NCBI RefSeq assembly: GCF_003933735.1
Contig: NZ_RSED01000010.1
Span: 59,210-123,209 of the forward strand
DNA: 64,000 nt
Reading direction: 5' to 3'
Origin: Aquabacterium soli
GTDB taxonomy: Bacteria > Pseudomonadota > Gammaproteobacteria > Burkholderiales > Burkholderiaceae_C
The notes under the pieces are model-generated. The model searched no databases. It saw only the letters and a program-made list of their open reading frames with translations, and was not told where the DNA came from. The translations under genes were made by a program, and so were the position numbers. The first letter of the stretch is position 1, and every line of letters starts with the position of its first letter. This document shows, in pieces, positions 8,795-18,658 of the stretch.

Positions 8795-8930
8795 GTGGGC
8801 TCTCCTCAGTTGGTCGGTACTTGGATGTGGGAATCATGCCGCCTCGCGTCACGCGCGCGGCTGGATTCCAGGTTAGCAGCGAGGGCCCCTGCCCATCAAC
8901 TACCGTTAACCCTGGCCCATTACCCCTGAT

Positions 8931-9686
8931 TCAAGGGAGCGCGCGCATCCAGACAATGCAGCGTTCGGCCTCCAGCCCTGGCACCACCAGCGGCTGCACG
9001 TTCTGTACCTGAACGAATGCGGGCAAGGCTTGCAGTTCGTCCTGGGGGTCGCGGCCTTTCATCGCCATCCAGACCCCCGCGGACGGGCTCAGCCGCTGCC
9101 GCGTCCAGGTGGTGAAGTCCACCAGCGAGGCGAAGGCGCGCGAGGCCACCACGTCAAACTGCCCCCCCAGCTGCTCCACCCGGGCATGTTCAGCACGCAG
9201 GTTGCCCAGGCCCAACTCGGCCCCCACCTGCCGGATGAACGCGGCTTTCTTCCCCACCGTGTCCACGCAGGTCACCGCGATCGCAGGACACAGGATGGCC
9301 AGCACCACGCCTGGCAGGCCGCCACCACTGCCCACGTCCAACAGCTTGAATCGTCCAGGTGCCTGTTGAGCCTGCTCGGCACTCAAGCCAAGGTGCGCAA
9401 GCAGCGGTTTGACCACCACCAGGCAATCTGCCAGATGGTGGGTCAGCATGTCCTCAGGGCTGCGCAGTGCGGTCAGGTTGTAGGTGGTGTTCCAACGTTG
9501 CAGCAGCGCCATGTAGCGGGCCAGGGACAGGGTCTGTCCCTCGGTGGCAGACAGCGCGACACCGTCCAGCACCGCCGGAATCCGCTGTCCCCAGGCCTCC
9601 GCCGTCCACATCTCATGTGCCACTGGTTTGTGCGCCACGCTGCCCGCGCCCCGCCCTGAGCCCTCCCGTGACATGGGCGGCTTCAT
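8931..9686 (-). CDS. rsmG: 16S rRNA (guanine527-N7)-methyltransferase RsmG
   Basis: A 251-residue enzyme that methylates G527 of 16S rRNA. The SAM-binding motif [17 protein letters not shown] and the following [15 protein letters not shown] are diagnostic of RsmG (GidB). Its ATG overlaps the mnmG stop codon (ATGA), so the two are translationally coupled. The family core starts around WGQRIPAVL; the first ~30 residues are an extension of low complexity, and a downstream start is possible. Confidence 0.96.
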   Translation of the reverse strand: MKPPMSREGSGRGAGSVAHKPVAHEMWTAEAWGQRIPAVLDGVALSATEGQTLSLARYMALLQRWNTTYNLTALRSPEDMLTHHLADCLVVVKPLLAHLGLSAEQAQQAPGRFKLLDVGSGGGLPGVVLAILCPAIAVTCVDTVGKKAAFIRQVGAELGLGNLRAEHARVEQLGGQFDVVASRAFASLVDFTTWTRQRLSPSAGVWMAMKGRDPQDELQALPAFVQVQNVQPLVVPGLEAERCIVWMRALP

Positions 9687-11776
9687 GCTGCGGCTCCTCT
9701 GGCGGTGTCGGCTGTCTCGCTGTTCGCAACACGCCCATCGAAACCTTTGAAGCGCCCCTTCTTCAGGTGGATCAGCAACAAGGAGATGGCCGCGGGGGTA
9801 ACGCCGGAGATGCGCGAGGCCTGGCCAAGGGTTTCGGGGCGATGACGCTGCAGCTTCTGCCGTACCTCATGGCTCAGCGCGGACACCTGGGCGTAATCCA
9901 ACTCCTCCGGCAGCTTCAGGTTCTCATAGTGGGTGGCACGCTGAACTTCCTCGTTTTGCTTGTCGATGTAGCCTGCATACTTGATGCTGATCTCCACCTG
10001 CTCAATCACCGCGTCGGCCAGCCCTACGCCAAGGTCTTCCCGCAACAGGGCTCGAGAAGGCGCGGCATCGGTGGTTTCACGTGAAACCTCACCCTGCTCG
10101 TCCGTGCCGGACCGGGAGAGCTTCGTGTTCGGTCGGGCTCTGGCAATGCCAGCCACCTCTGCCACCGTGTCAAATGAAACACCCGGGCGACGCAGCAGAT
10201 CGGCCAGACTGTACTCATGTTCCAAGGCCTTGCCCACCATCCGCTCCGCTTCAGCGGCGGGCAAGGTGGCGGGACGCACCCACGTGGCGCGAAGTCGCTC
10301 TGTTTCACGTGAAACAGCATCGCGCTTGCGGTTGAAGACATCCCAGCGAACATCGTCTACCAACCCCAGCTGACGACCCAATTCAGTCAAGCGAAGATCG
10401 GCGTTGTCTTCGCGCAGCTGCAGGCGGAACTCTGCCCGGCTGGTGAACATGCGGTAGGGCTCGGTCACACCCTTGGTGATGAGGTCGTCCACCAGCACGC
10501 CCAGGTAGGCTTGGTCCCGGCGCAAGGTGAACGGCTCGCGTCCCTGAGCCTGCAAGCCGGCATTCACGCCTGCATACAGCCCCTGGGCCGCTGCCTCTTC
10601 ATACCCTGTCGTGCCGTTGATCTGCCCTGCGAAGAACAGACCCTGGATGGCCCGTGTTTCGAACGTGGACTTCAGTTCACGTGGATCGAAATAGTCGTAT
10701 TCGATGGCATAGCCGGGCCGCAGCACATAGACCTCTTCCAGGCCGGGCATGGACTGCAGGGCTGCCAGTTGGATGTCGAAGGGCAGCGAGGTACTGATTC
10801 CGTTGGGATAGAACTCGTTGGTGGTCAGCCCCTCGGGCTCCAGAAAGATCTGGTGCGAATCCTTGTCGGCAAAGCGGTTCACCTTGTCTTCGATGCTTGG
10901 GCAATAACGCGGCCCTACCCCTTCGATCACTCCGGTGAACATCGGGCTGCGGTCGAAGCCAGAGCGAATGATCTCGTGCGTGCGCTCGTTGGTGTGAGTG
11001 ATCCAGCACGGTAGCTGGCGGGGGTGCTGCGCCGGGGTGCCGAGGAAGCTGAACACCGGCACCTCGGGGCCAGATGGTGCGGATTCGCCCCACTGCCCCA
11101 CCAGTCCCACACCATCGCCAGGCTGCTCGGACAGTTTGCTGAAGTCGATGCTGCGGCCGTCAAGTCGGGGAGGCGTGCCTGTCTTCAGACGCCCTTGCGG
11201 CAGCTTGAGCTCCTTCAATCGGCCTGACAGGCTCACGGCGGGTGGATCACCGGCGCGGCCCGCACTGTAGTTCTGCAGTCCCACGTGGATCTTGCCGTCC
11301 AGGAAAGTCCCGGCCGTCAGTACCACCGTGCGGGCCCGGAAGCGCACGCCCACCTGCGTAACCGCCCCCACCACCCGATCGCCCTCCACCATCAGGTCGT
11401 CCACAGCCTGCTGGAAGATCCACAGATTGGCCTGGTTCTCCAGCCGATGGCGGATGGCCGCCTTGTACAGGATGCGGTCGGCCTGGGCGCGCGTGGCGCG
11501 CACTGCCGGACCTTTGCTGGAGTTGAGAATGCGGAACTGGATGCCGCCCTCGTCGGTGGCGGCGGCCATGGCACCGCCCAGCGCATCCACTTCCTTGACC
11601 AGGTGCCCCTTGCCGATGCCACCGATGGACGGGTTGCAACTCATCTGCCCCAAGGTCTCGATGTTGTGGGTCAGCAGCAAGGTGGCGCAGCCCATGCGCG
11701 CGGCAGCCAAGGCGGCCTCCGTGCCCGCGTGGCCACCACCGACCACGATCACATCGAATTCTTTGGGGTAGATCAT
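9683..11776 (-). CDS. mnmG: tRNA uridine-5-carboxymethylaminomethyl modification enzyme MnmG
   Basis: A 697-residue FAD enzyme that with MnmE modifies wobble U34 of several tRNAs. The start at 11776 puts [23 protein letters not shown] at the N-terminus, the standard FAD site. The signatures [21 protein letters not shown] and [12 protein letters not shown] are intact. It is longer than the usual 630-650 residues. Part of the extra length lies in C-terminal linkers, where two parS sites are encoded and read in frame as V-S-R-E-T (near residues 490 and 566). It overlaps rsmG by 4 bases. Confidence 0.97.
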   Translation of the reverse strand: MIYPKEFDVIVVGGGHAGTEAALAAARMGCATLLLTHNIETLGQMSCNPSIGGIGKGHLVKEVDALGGAMAAATDEGGIQFRILNSSKGPAVRATRAQADRILYKAAIRHRLENQANLWIFQQAVDDLMVEGDRVVGAVTQVGVRFRARTVVLTAGTFLDGKIHVGLQNYSAGRAGDPPAVSLSGRLKELKLPQGRLKTGTPPRLDGRSIDFSKLSEQPGDGVGLVGQWGESAPSGPEVPVFSFLGTPAQHPRQLPCWITHTNERTHEIIRSGFDRSPMFTGVIEGVGPRYCPSIEDKVNRFADKDSHQIFLEPEGLTTNEFYPNGISTSLPFDIQLAALQSMPGLEEVYVLRPGYAIEYDYFDPRELKSTFETRAIQGLFFAGQINGTTGYEEAAAQGLYAGVNAGLQAQGREPFTLRRDQAYLGVLVDDLITKGVTEPYRMFTSRAEFRLQLREDNADLRLTELGRQLGLVDDVRWDVFNRKRDAVSRETERLRATWVRPATLPAAEAERMVGKALEHEYSLADLLRRPGVSFDTVAEVAGIARARPNTKLSRSGTDEQGEVSRETTDAAPSRALLREDLGVGLADAVIEQVEISIKYAGYIDKQNEEVQRATHYENLKLPEELDYAQVSALSHEVRQKLQRHRPETLGQASRISGVTPAAISLLLIHLKKGRFKGFDGRVANSETADTARGAAA
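10073..10088. promoter_or_regulatory. parS site 1 (inside mnmG)
   Basis: GGTTTCACGTGAAACC is the 14-base palindromic core of the parS consensus TGTTTCACGTGAAACA, with both outermost bases changed. It is a ParB loading site. It lies within the mnmG coding sequence and encodes V-S-R-E-T. Confidence 0.85.
10301..10316. promoter_or_regulatory. parS site 2 (inside mnmG), perfect consensus
   Basis: TGTTTCACGTGAAACA matches the full 16-base parS consensus. It lies within the mnmG coding sequence 228 bases from site 1 and also reads V-S-R-E-T in frame. Confidence 0.97.
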
Positions 11777-11918
11777 CACAACACCAGCAACAAGCGACGA
11801 CGCGGCCACAGGGCCGCGCAAGGCCTCGATTATCCCGGAGGGGCTGTCCGATCGCCAGAGGAGATCGCACGTTTCCCTGGCATCCGTGTGGGGGATGACG
11901 GAAAGAAGGCTGCCATCA

Positions 11919-11934
11919 AGTTTCACGTGAAACA
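11919..11934. promoter_or_regulatory. parS site 3 (upstream of mnmG)
   Basis: AGTTTCACGTGAAACA differs from the 16-base parS consensus at one outer position. It lies about 140 bases upstream of the mnmG start, in the divergent intergenic region with the YkgJ-like gene, where ParB loading could also affect mnmG transcription. Confidence 0.95.
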
Positions 11935-12019
11935 AGATCCACTCGATGCCCACGGATGCATCGGCAAAGGATCGGCACAGTCTCAACAGGCCAGAGGTGC
12001 ATCGCGGCACAATACCGCC

Positions 12020-12242
12020 ATGCATTGCCGACCCGGCTGCGGTGCCTGCTGCACCGCCCCGTCCATCAGCTCACCCTTGCCTGGCCTGCCTCACGGCAAG
12101 CCGGCCGGGGTGCCCTGCCCTCATCTGGATGAAGCCCTGCGCTGTGGCCTGTTCGGCAGGCCAGAGCGGCCCACGGTGTGCGGCTCGCTGAAGCCCGCAG
12201 CCGACATGTGCGGGCCTGACCGGGCCCACGCCATGCACTGGC

Positions 12243-12271
<29 letters not shown>
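12020..12271 (+). CDS. YkgJ-type cysteine cluster protein (short)
   Basis: An 83-residue protein starting [11 protein letters not shown], which contains the CxxxCxxCC-like cluster of the YkgJ/UPF0153 family, with further cysteines at C33, C42, C54 and C64. These proteins are thought to bind zinc or iron-sulfur through the conserved cysteines; the role is unknown. The ATG follows the divergent mnmG region. Its last 29 bases overlap the end of the convergent sterol-desaturase-like gene. Confidence 0.8.
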
Positions 12272-13301
<1,030 letters not shown>

Positions 13302-13500
13302 GGTGAGGCCACACGGGGGTGGTCAGAAGGTACTTCGCCTGTTCGTCACCATAAGGATTTCCCCCTTGCCTGTCTCCCGGGGAAGCCCTTTGCGCGGTGC
13401 ATTCACCCCCTGATCGAGGGCCCCCGTTGCATGCATAACGCACGGAGTCTTGAGGAAACGCAACGACCTCACCCCTGCGCCAGGACGCCAAAGCCCAGGC

Positions 13501-13914
13501 TCAGCCTCCGGGCTCGACAGCCGACAGGTAGTACCACTGCTCCTGCTCGCGCACGAAATCGCTGATCTCTTCCAGGCGCTGGGCACGCCCTCCGGTCTTG
13601 AAACGGGCCACGAAGGCCACCCGGCCGCGGGTCTCGGAGGGCGGCAGCGCCGACTTGATCGTCAGGCCCAGCCACTTCAGGCCTGGCTCGGGGGGGTCGA
13701 TCGCCACAGGCCGTGTCGTCGGGTGCCAGGTCTCCATCAAGTAGGGGCGGATGTCCTTCACGAACGCCGTGTACCGGGAGCGCATCAAGGCCTCGGGTGT
13801 GGGCGCCTGCATGGGCAGCACGCCGCCCGGGTGGTAGCGGCCGCAGCAATCGGCATAGGCCGTGGGCAGGCCGCAGGGACATGGTTCCAGCAAGGGGCGG
13901 CGGGACGCGCTCAT
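13501..13914 (-). CDS. YchJ family protein (SEC-C motif, DUF-type NTF2-like)
   Basis: A 137-residue protein from the ATG at 13914. The N-terminal CPCGLPTAYADCCGRYH is the zinc-binding CPCG/CC pattern of YchJ (UPF0225), followed by ALMRSRYTAFV and YLMETWHPTTRP, both typical of the family. The C-terminal half is an NTF2-like cone fold. The biochemical role is not established. It is adjacent to and divergent from the SDR gene at 13997. Confidence 0.9.
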   Translation of the reverse strand: MSASRRPLLEPCPCGLPTAYADCCGRYHPGGVLPMQAPTPEALMRSRYTAFVKDIRPYLMETWHPTTRPVAIDPPEPGLKWLGLTIKSALPPSETRGRVAFVARFKTGGRAQRLEEISDFVREQEQWYYLSAVEPGG

Positions 13915-13996
13915 CGAAGGCTCTTGAAGAAATGTGAGGTGGCAAAGGCCGGTGCGCTCATGCAGCCACCCGCCGTCGGACAGGCACAATCATGGC

Positions 13997-14815
13997 ATGA
14001 CACCCCCTGCCCCGATGAGCAGCCCGCAGAGCCCGTTCCGGCTCGATGGGCGTGTGGCCCTGGTCACGGGCGGCGCGCGCGGACTGGGCCTGAGCATGGC
14101 CCACGCGCTGGCGCAGGCCGGCGCCACGGTGTGGATCAATGGCCGCGATGCCCACGCCGCGCAAGCCGCTGCCCTGGCGGTGGCTCAGAACCTGCCCCAA
14201 GCCAGCCCGGCACCACGGGCCCTGCCCTTCGACATCGCCGACGAGGCCGCCCGCGCACAGGCCCTTGCCCACATCGAGGCGACGCATGGGGCCCTGCACA
14301 TCCTGGTCAACAACGTTGGCCAGCGCGACCGCCGGCCGCTGCAGGCCTTCAGCCCAGCCGACATCCTGCGCCTGCTTGACACCAACCTGGTCGCCCCACT
14401 GCTGCTGGCCCGCGATGCCGCCCGGCTGATGCCCGACGGCATCCAGTCACCTGCCCTGGGTGGGCGGATCATCAACATCACCTCGATCGCGGGCCCGATC
14501 TCGCGCGCCGGCGACGCTGCCTACACCGTGGCCAAGGGCGGCCTGGACGCGGCCACCCGGGCCCTGGCGGCAGAGTTCGGGCCGCGCGGCATCACCGTCA
14601 ACGCCGTGGCCCCCGGCTATTTCGCCACCGAGGCCAACGCGGCCATGGCTGCCGACCAGGACGTGGCCGACTGGCTGGCCCGCCGCACCTCGCTGGGCCG
14701 CTGGGGCCAGCCGCAAGAGGTCGCTGGCGCCGTGGTGTTCCTGGCCTCAGGCGCGGCCAGCTACATCACCGGCCAGACGCTGGCGGTGGACGGCGGCTAC
14801 CTGGCCCACTTCTGA
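13997..14815 (+). CDS. SDR family oxidoreductase, gluconate 5-dehydrogenase-like
   Basis: A 272-residue classical short-chain dehydrogenase. The NAD(P)-binding TGGARGLG lies near residue 25, NNVGQRD replaces the NNAG motif, and the catalytic site is ITSIAG...YTVAK. The C-terminal VDGGY is typical of this family. Closest in pattern to gluconate 5-dehydrogenase/3-oxoacyl-ACP reductase types; substrate uncertain. The start at 13997 is preferred because upstream residues are not family-like; a second ATG at 14015 is possible. Confidence 0.9.
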   Translation: MTPPAPMSSPQSPFRLDGRVALVTGGARGLGLSMAHALAQAGATVWINGRDAHAAQAAALAVAQNLPQASPAPRALPFDIADEAARAQALAHIEATHGALHILVNNVGQRDRRPLQAFSPADILRLLDTNLVAPLLLARDAARLMPDGIQSPALGGRIINITSIAGPISRAGDAAYTVAKGGLDAATRALAAEFGPRGITVNAVAPGYFATEANAAMAADQDVADWLARRTSLGRWGQPQEVAGAVVFLASGAASYITGQTLAVDGGYLAHF

Positions 14816-14867
14816 TGCCTGATGCGTCAACAATGCGGGCGATCTCGCCCCGGCGCCGTGCGCATGT

Positions 14868-15869
14868 TCAGACCTCGTTCTGTGCGCCTTGAAGTTCGGC
14901 ATCCCGGCTGCGCAAGGTCAGGTAGATCTCGCACACGCCGCGCAGATAGACCAGCGTGGGCATCACCAGCGCCAGCGAAAACACCACCCCGCCACCGATG
15001 GCGGCCGCATGGATATAGCCCATGGCCTGGGGAGGCACCACCCGCGCATTGATGTTGTTCAGGCCACCGCCGAACAAGCCCACCATCAACACCTCGGGTG
15101 GCACGTCCACACCCGTGAGCCACACCGAGGCTTCGGCCATCAGCCGGCCACCTGCCATCACCACAAAGCCCGTGCCGGCCCCCACCAGGCCGGTGACCAG
15201 GCTCAGGCCCACCATCATCACGGCCGCGTGCAGCACATGGTGGCGAAGAAAGCGTCTCACCTGCCGCACGCTCTGCCACGAAGAAGCCCCCGCCCAGACC
15301 GTGGGCCCAGTCAGCGGGCCCACCACCGCCCCCCCGGCCAGCATGGCCAGCCCGAGCACCACCACGGTCAGGGGCACCACCAACGCATAGAGCCAAGGCC
15401 CGACCGTGGGCAAGCGGCACAACCAGAACAGGCCGGCCAGGACTCCAAGCAAGGCCGCCGCGGCCAGGCCGACCACGGCCAGGGTGATGAGCACACGGTG
15501 GCCCACTCCCAGCGCATCCAGCACGGCATCGGTCACTTCGCGTGCGGGCCTGCCCAGCGCCCGGTCCATCAGCAGCAGACCCGCGGCATTGGAGCCGTAG
15601 AACACGATGAACAAGGCGGCTGCACCCTGCCCCACAGCCCAGGGCACCTCATCGCGCCCCAGCGAGGCCTGGGCCATCGCGAACGCCAGCCCGCCCGCGG
15701 CGAAAGCTGCCAGCAGCACATACATGGCGCGGCCATCGCGCACCGCCTCGATGCTGCCCAGCACGCGCACCACGGCCTGCCACCAATCGAAGCGGCCAGA
15801 CACCTCGCTGCCTGCCGCGCCATCGGGCGCGAAGGCGCCGCTTTTTGAATTTGTAGTCGTGATATTCAT
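14868..15869 (-). CDS. Polytopic membrane protein of unknown function
   Basis: A 333-residue protein with about six or seven hydrophobic segments (near 49-70, 78-102, 122-150, 155-188, 213-242 and 283-318). The N-terminal 45 residues are hydrophilic, suggesting a cytoplasmic tail. No motif allows a family call; segments such as GPTVWAGASSWQSVRQVRRFLRHHVLH resemble general DUF-type membrane proteins. It starts divergently from the RRM gene and shares a 244-base intergenic region with it. Confidence 0.7.
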   Translation of the reverse strand: MNITTTNSKSGAFAPDGAAGSEVSGRFDWWQAVVRVLGSIEAVRDGRAMYVLLAAFAAGGLAFAMAQASLGRDEVPWAVGQGAAALFIVFYGSNAAGLLLMDRALGRPAREVTDAVLDALGVGHRVLITLAVVGLAAAALLGVLAGLFWLCRLPTVGPWLYALVVPLTVVVLGLAMLAGGAVVGPLTGPTVWAGASSWQSVRQVRRFLRHHVLHAAVMMVGLSLVTGLVGAGTGFVVMAGGRLMAEASVWLTGVDVPPEVLMVGLFGGGLNNINARVVPPQAMGYIHAAAIGGGVVFSLALVMPTLVYLRGVCEIYLTLRSRDAELQGAQNEV

Positions 15870-16098
15870 GCTCGCTATTTTGGGAAATCTTAGGGGCTAG
15901 CCCTAGGTGAATTTGAGGGGCGCAAGCAACACCTCAGCTGAGTGCTTGACATTTCCGAACGAATTGACCCCCTGAAAAGGGTTGCAGGTGCTATACCAAA
16001 TCAAATAAAGACCACATAATGGCGTCCTGTGTCTGGTAGCGGCGCCTTCGATGGAATGGGTCCCGATGGTTGAAAGCTCCACATGGTTGATTAGATAG

Positions 16099-16110
16099 AA
16101 GGAGCTCCTT
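16099..16110 (+). promoter_or_regulatory. Palindromic ribosome-binding site of the RRM gene
   Basis: AAGGAGCTCCTT is a perfect 12-base palindrome that contains the Shine-Dalgarno sequence, ending 3 bases before the ATG. In the RNA it could fold on itself (4-bp stem, AGCT loop) or pair with another copy, hiding the ribosome site. The preceding 229 bases hold no gene, only a TTGACA at 15946 and a small CCCT-GAAA-AGGG hairpin at 15970-15981. No convincing -10 element is seen. Confidence 0.4.
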
Positions 16111-16113
16111 TCC

Positions 16114-16548
16114 ATGAGCAACAACAAGCTGTACGTGGGCAATCTGGCCTACAGCGTCCGCGATCAGGATCTGCAGGATGCCTTTGGCGCCTACGGTGCG
16201 GTGCAATCCGCCAAGGTCATGATGGACCGTGACACCGGCCGTTCCAAGGGTTTCGGTTTTGTCGAAATGACGTCTGATGCCGAAGCGCAAGCCGCCATCA
16301 ACGGCCTGAACGGTCAGCCCCTGGCAGGTCGTTCGATCGTCGTCAACGTGGCCCGTCCCCGTGAAGAGCGTCCCAGCGGTTTCCGCAGCCCCTACGGCGG
16401 CGGTGGTCGCAGTGAAGGCGGCTTCGGTGGCGGCGGCGGCGGCGGTGGCCGTCGCGAAGGCGGTGGCGGCGGCTTCGGCGGCGGTGGCCGTCGCGAAGGC
16501 GGCGGCGGTGGTGGCTACGGCGGTGGTCGCCGCGACGGTGGCTACTGA
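16114..16548 (+). CDS. Glycine-rich RNA-binding protein (single RRM)
   Basis: A 144-residue protein. Residues 4-80 form one RNA recognition motif, with RNP2 LYVGNL and RNP1 KGFGFVEM. The C-terminal ~60 residues are glycine-rich with interspersed Arg-Arg-Glu (RGG-like), probably disordered. Bacterial proteins of this type bind single-stranded RNA and are often cold-induced RNA chaperones. A strong terminator follows, so it is monocistronic. Cold regulation is inferred from the family and the long leader. Confidence 0.93.
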   Translation: MSNNKLYVGNLAYSVRDQDLQDAFGAYGAVQSAKVMMDRDTGRSKGFGFVEMTSDAEAQAAINGLNGQPLAGRSIVVNVARPREERPSGFRSPYGGGGRSEGGFGGGGGGGGRREGGGGGFGGGGRREGGGGGGYGGGRRDGGY

Positions 16549-16579
16549 TCCATCCGGGTTTCTCAAGAAACACAAAAGC

Positions 16580-16605
16580 GGTGCCCTCAGGGCACCCTTT
16601 TTTTT
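16580..16605 (+). terminator. Rho-independent terminator of the RRM gene
   Basis: A 7-bp GC-rich stem (16580-16586 with 16590-16596) with a 3-base loop is followed by eight T, 31 bases after the stop codon. Confidence 0.95.
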
Positions 16606-16778
16606 GCCTGCCGCAATGCCATCCCGGGCGGGTGGCCCCTCATCGCGCATCGCTGCAAATGCCCCGAAGCTGAACCGAAGCTTTGTCATTTGCTTACACA
16701 AAACCTGTCGTCGCCACCGCCTCTCCATCCGTTGAACAGGCACAACAGCGCCTGCCTCCAGGCGAAGGAGTCGACAAC

Positions 16779-17231
16779 ATGAAGCACCTCAAGAACACCA
16801 TCCGCCACGTCCTGTTGGCCGCCGCCACTGGGCTGGCCCTGGCGCAGGGTGCGCAGGCCGGCGTGAACGTCAGCGTAGGCGTGAACCAACCGGGTTTCTA
16901 CGGGCGCGTGATCGTGGGTGAGCAACGCCCTGCGGTGATCTACCAGCAGCCCGTGATCGTCCAGTCTTCACCCGTGGCCGTGGTCCAGCAGCCCATCTAC
17001 ATGCACGTGCCTCCGGGCCACTACAAGCGCTGGTCCAGCTACTGCGGTCGCTACGGCGCCTGCGGCCAACCGGTGTACTTCGTGCAGGATGCGCGCCGCC
17101 CCGTGGTGATCCATGACCATGGCCGCCGCTGGGACCGCCATGATCGCCATGATCGCCATGACCGACACGACCACCGGGGACGCCATGACCGACACGACAG
17201 GCATGATCGTCACGACCGTCACGGGCACTGA
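16779..17231 (+). CDS. Exported protein with Asp-Arg-His repeat tail
   Basis: A 150-residue protein from the ATG at 16779, which has GAAGGAG 8 bases upstream. Residues 1-27 are a signal peptide ending AQGAQA. The middle section contains YCGRYGACGQPVYFVQ, with two cysteines likely disulfide-linked outside the cytoplasm. The final ~40 residues are repeats of D-R-H with variants (17132-17225), giving a histidine-dense tail that could bind divalent metal. Similar 'PXXP...RRWDRHD' exported proteins are common in Burkholderiales but uncharacterised. Function unknown; metal binding is an inference. Confidence 0.8.
   Translation: MKHLKNTIRHVLLAAATGLALAQGAQAGVNVSVGVNQPGFYGRVIVGEQRPAVIYQQPVIVQSSPVAVVQQPIYMHVPPGHYKRWSSYCGRYGACGQPVYFVQDARRPVVIHDHGRRWDRHDRHDRHDRHDHRGRHDRHDRHDRHDRHGH
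17132..17225 (+). repeat. 9-base tandem repeat encoding Asp-Arg-His
   Basis: Successive 9-base units of the type GATCGCCAT encode DRH. Four units are followed by a DHRGRH interruption and four more units. The first three are nearly identical at DNA level; later ones use synonymous codons, suggesting both recent slippage and selection for the peptide. Confidence 0.85.
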
Positions 17232-17234
17232 GGC

Positions 17235-18038
17235 TCAGGCCTGTCCCTGGGGGCGCCGCCGCTTCTTGCGGTGCTTTTGCGAGCCCACCAGGGCGTCGAA
17301 CAAGCCTCGCGGCAAGGCTCGTAGTACAGCGTAGACCACGCCCATTGGCCAGGGGATCACCTTGAACCGTTCCCCCCGCTCGATGGCGGGCAGGGCATGT
17401 GCTGCGAAGTCATCCGCATCCATCAGGAAGGGCATCGGGTAGTCGTTGTGTGCTGTCAAGGGCGTGGCGACATAGCCCGGCGTCAGGGTGACCACCTTCA
17501 AGCCCCGGCCGCGCAGTTCGCCCCTCAAGGTCTCGCACATCTGCACCACGGCAGCCTTGGTGCCGCAGTACCCCGCATGGCCTGGCAGGCCGCGGGCCGC
17601 GGCCACGCTGGCCACGCCCACCAGGGTGCCGCTGCCGCGCCGGGCCATCGGCTCGATGAAGGGCTGGAAGGTGGCGGCCATGCCCAGCACATTGGTTTCG
17701 TAGAGCTCGCGCAGCACGGGCAGGTCTTCGGCCAGCGACAGGTCCACGCCGATGCTGACACCGGCATTGGCAATCACGGTGTCGGGCACCCCATGATCGG
17801 CCAGGCAGCGCGCGGCCACCGCCAGCAGGGCTTCGGTGTCACGCACGTCGACCTGGTACAGCGCCACGCGTGCGCCGGCCTCGCCTTGCGTGGCCACCCA
17901 GGCCTGCAAGGCCTCCACGCGGCGCGCCACCAGCGCCAGCCTGGCGCCCTGCGTCAGGTAGCGTCTGGCCAATGCCTGGCCGATGCCGCTGGAGGCCCCG
18001 GTGATGAACACCAGCGGCATCGGGCGGGAACTGCTCAC
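17235..18038 (-). CDS. SDR family oxidoreductase
   Basis: A 267-residue classical short-chain dehydrogenase: TGASSGIG cofactor motif at residues 14-21, NAG at position ~91, and active site S...YCGTK. The C-terminal tail is basic (QKHRKKRRRPQGQA). It begins with GTG inside the lptC stop codon (GTGA overlap), so it belongs to the kdsC-lptC transcription unit. In most proteobacteria lptA would occupy this position; a lipid- or sugar-related role is possible but unproven. Confidence 0.88.
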   Translation of the reverse strand: MSSSRPMPLVFITGASSGIGQALARRYLTQGARLALVARRVEALQAWVATQGEAGARVALYQVDVRDTEALLAVAARCLADHGVPDTVIANAGVSIGVDLSLAEDLPVLRELYETNVLGMAATFQPFIEPMARRGSGTLVGVASVAAARGLPGHAGYCGTKAAVVQMCETLRGELRGRGLKVVTLTPGYVATPLTAHNDYPMPFLMDADDFAAHALPAIERGERFKVIPWPMGVVYAVLRALPRGLFDALVGSQKHRKKRRRPQGQA

Positions 18039-18658
18039 GGCTGCGCGGCCTTGTTCTGTTGCAAGCGACCCGACACGCGCCCACCCAACTGGGTCTGGCC
18101 GGTGCGCGCGTCATAGTCCAGGCTGCGGGCATTGACCACGCCTTCCGGGCTGGTCACGCGCACCGGCTGCCGGGAGGTCACACGACGGGTGTCCGTGTGC
18201 ATCATCAGTTCCTCGCCGTCGAACACCACCGGGCCGCGGGCCTGGTTGGGCGCCGGCGGGGTGGCCACCACATGGGCCTCGCCCTTCAGGTTGACGATGG
18301 CGTCATCGCCCTGGTAGGTGCCCTCGATGGCCCGCGCCGTGAGGTGCTGCCCCTGCGCATCTTCGGCCACCATGTGCAGCGTGCTGACGACCAGGCGGTC
18401 GCCCTGCGGAAAGTGCGTGATGGTGCTGCCGCGCAGCACGGACACGCGCTTGCCCGACAGGTCGAATCGCTCGACCATGGCATCGTCGAGCACATAGTCG
18501 GGGGTGCTGGGCGGGATGGCCGCGCGGTCGCCATCGTCTTCCGAAGGAACCGACTGCACCAGCCACCAGGTGTAGGCCGCCAGGCCCGCCAGCACCACGA
18601 TCGGAAAGGCCGCCCGTGCGCGGTCCAGGATCAAGGCCAGGGAGCGCGAGGTGTTCAC
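18035..18658 (-). CDS. lptC: Lipopolysaccharide export protein LptC
   Basis: A 207-residue bitopic inner-membrane protein that passes LPS from LptB2FG to LptA. The GTG start at 18658 overlaps the kdsC stop codon. One N-terminal membrane helix (about 18-36, FPIVVLAGLAAYTWWLV) precedes a periplasmic beta-jellyroll with typical strands SGKRVSVLRGSTITHFP and VSTLHMVAEDAQGQHLTARAIEG. Length is normal. lptA and lptB, usually next, are absent here and must be elsewhere. Confidence 0.88.
   Translation of the reverse strand: MNTSRSLALILDRARAAFPIVVLAGLAAYTWWLVQSVPSEDDGDRAAIPPSTPDYVLDDAMVERFDLSGKRVSVLRGSTITHFPQGDRLVVSTLHMVAEDAQGQHLTARAIEGTYQGDDAIVNLKGEAHVVATPPAPNQARGPVVFDGEELMMHTDTRRVTSRQPVRVTSPEGVVNARSLDYDARTGQTQLGGRVSGRLQQNKAAQP

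Noticed and set aside
11777..12019. Replication origin with DnaA boxes next to mnmG
   Set aside because: No clear TTATCCACA-type box cluster or AT-rich unwinding region is visible; only parS site 3 stands out.
15946..15997. Canonical sigma70 promoter with TTGACA before the RRM gene
   Set aside because: No TATAAT-like hexamer lies at 16-18 bases; neither TTGACA (15946) nor TTGACC (15964) gives proper spacing.
17132..17225. Short CRISPR-like array
   Set aside because: The repeats are 9-base in-frame coding units without spacers.
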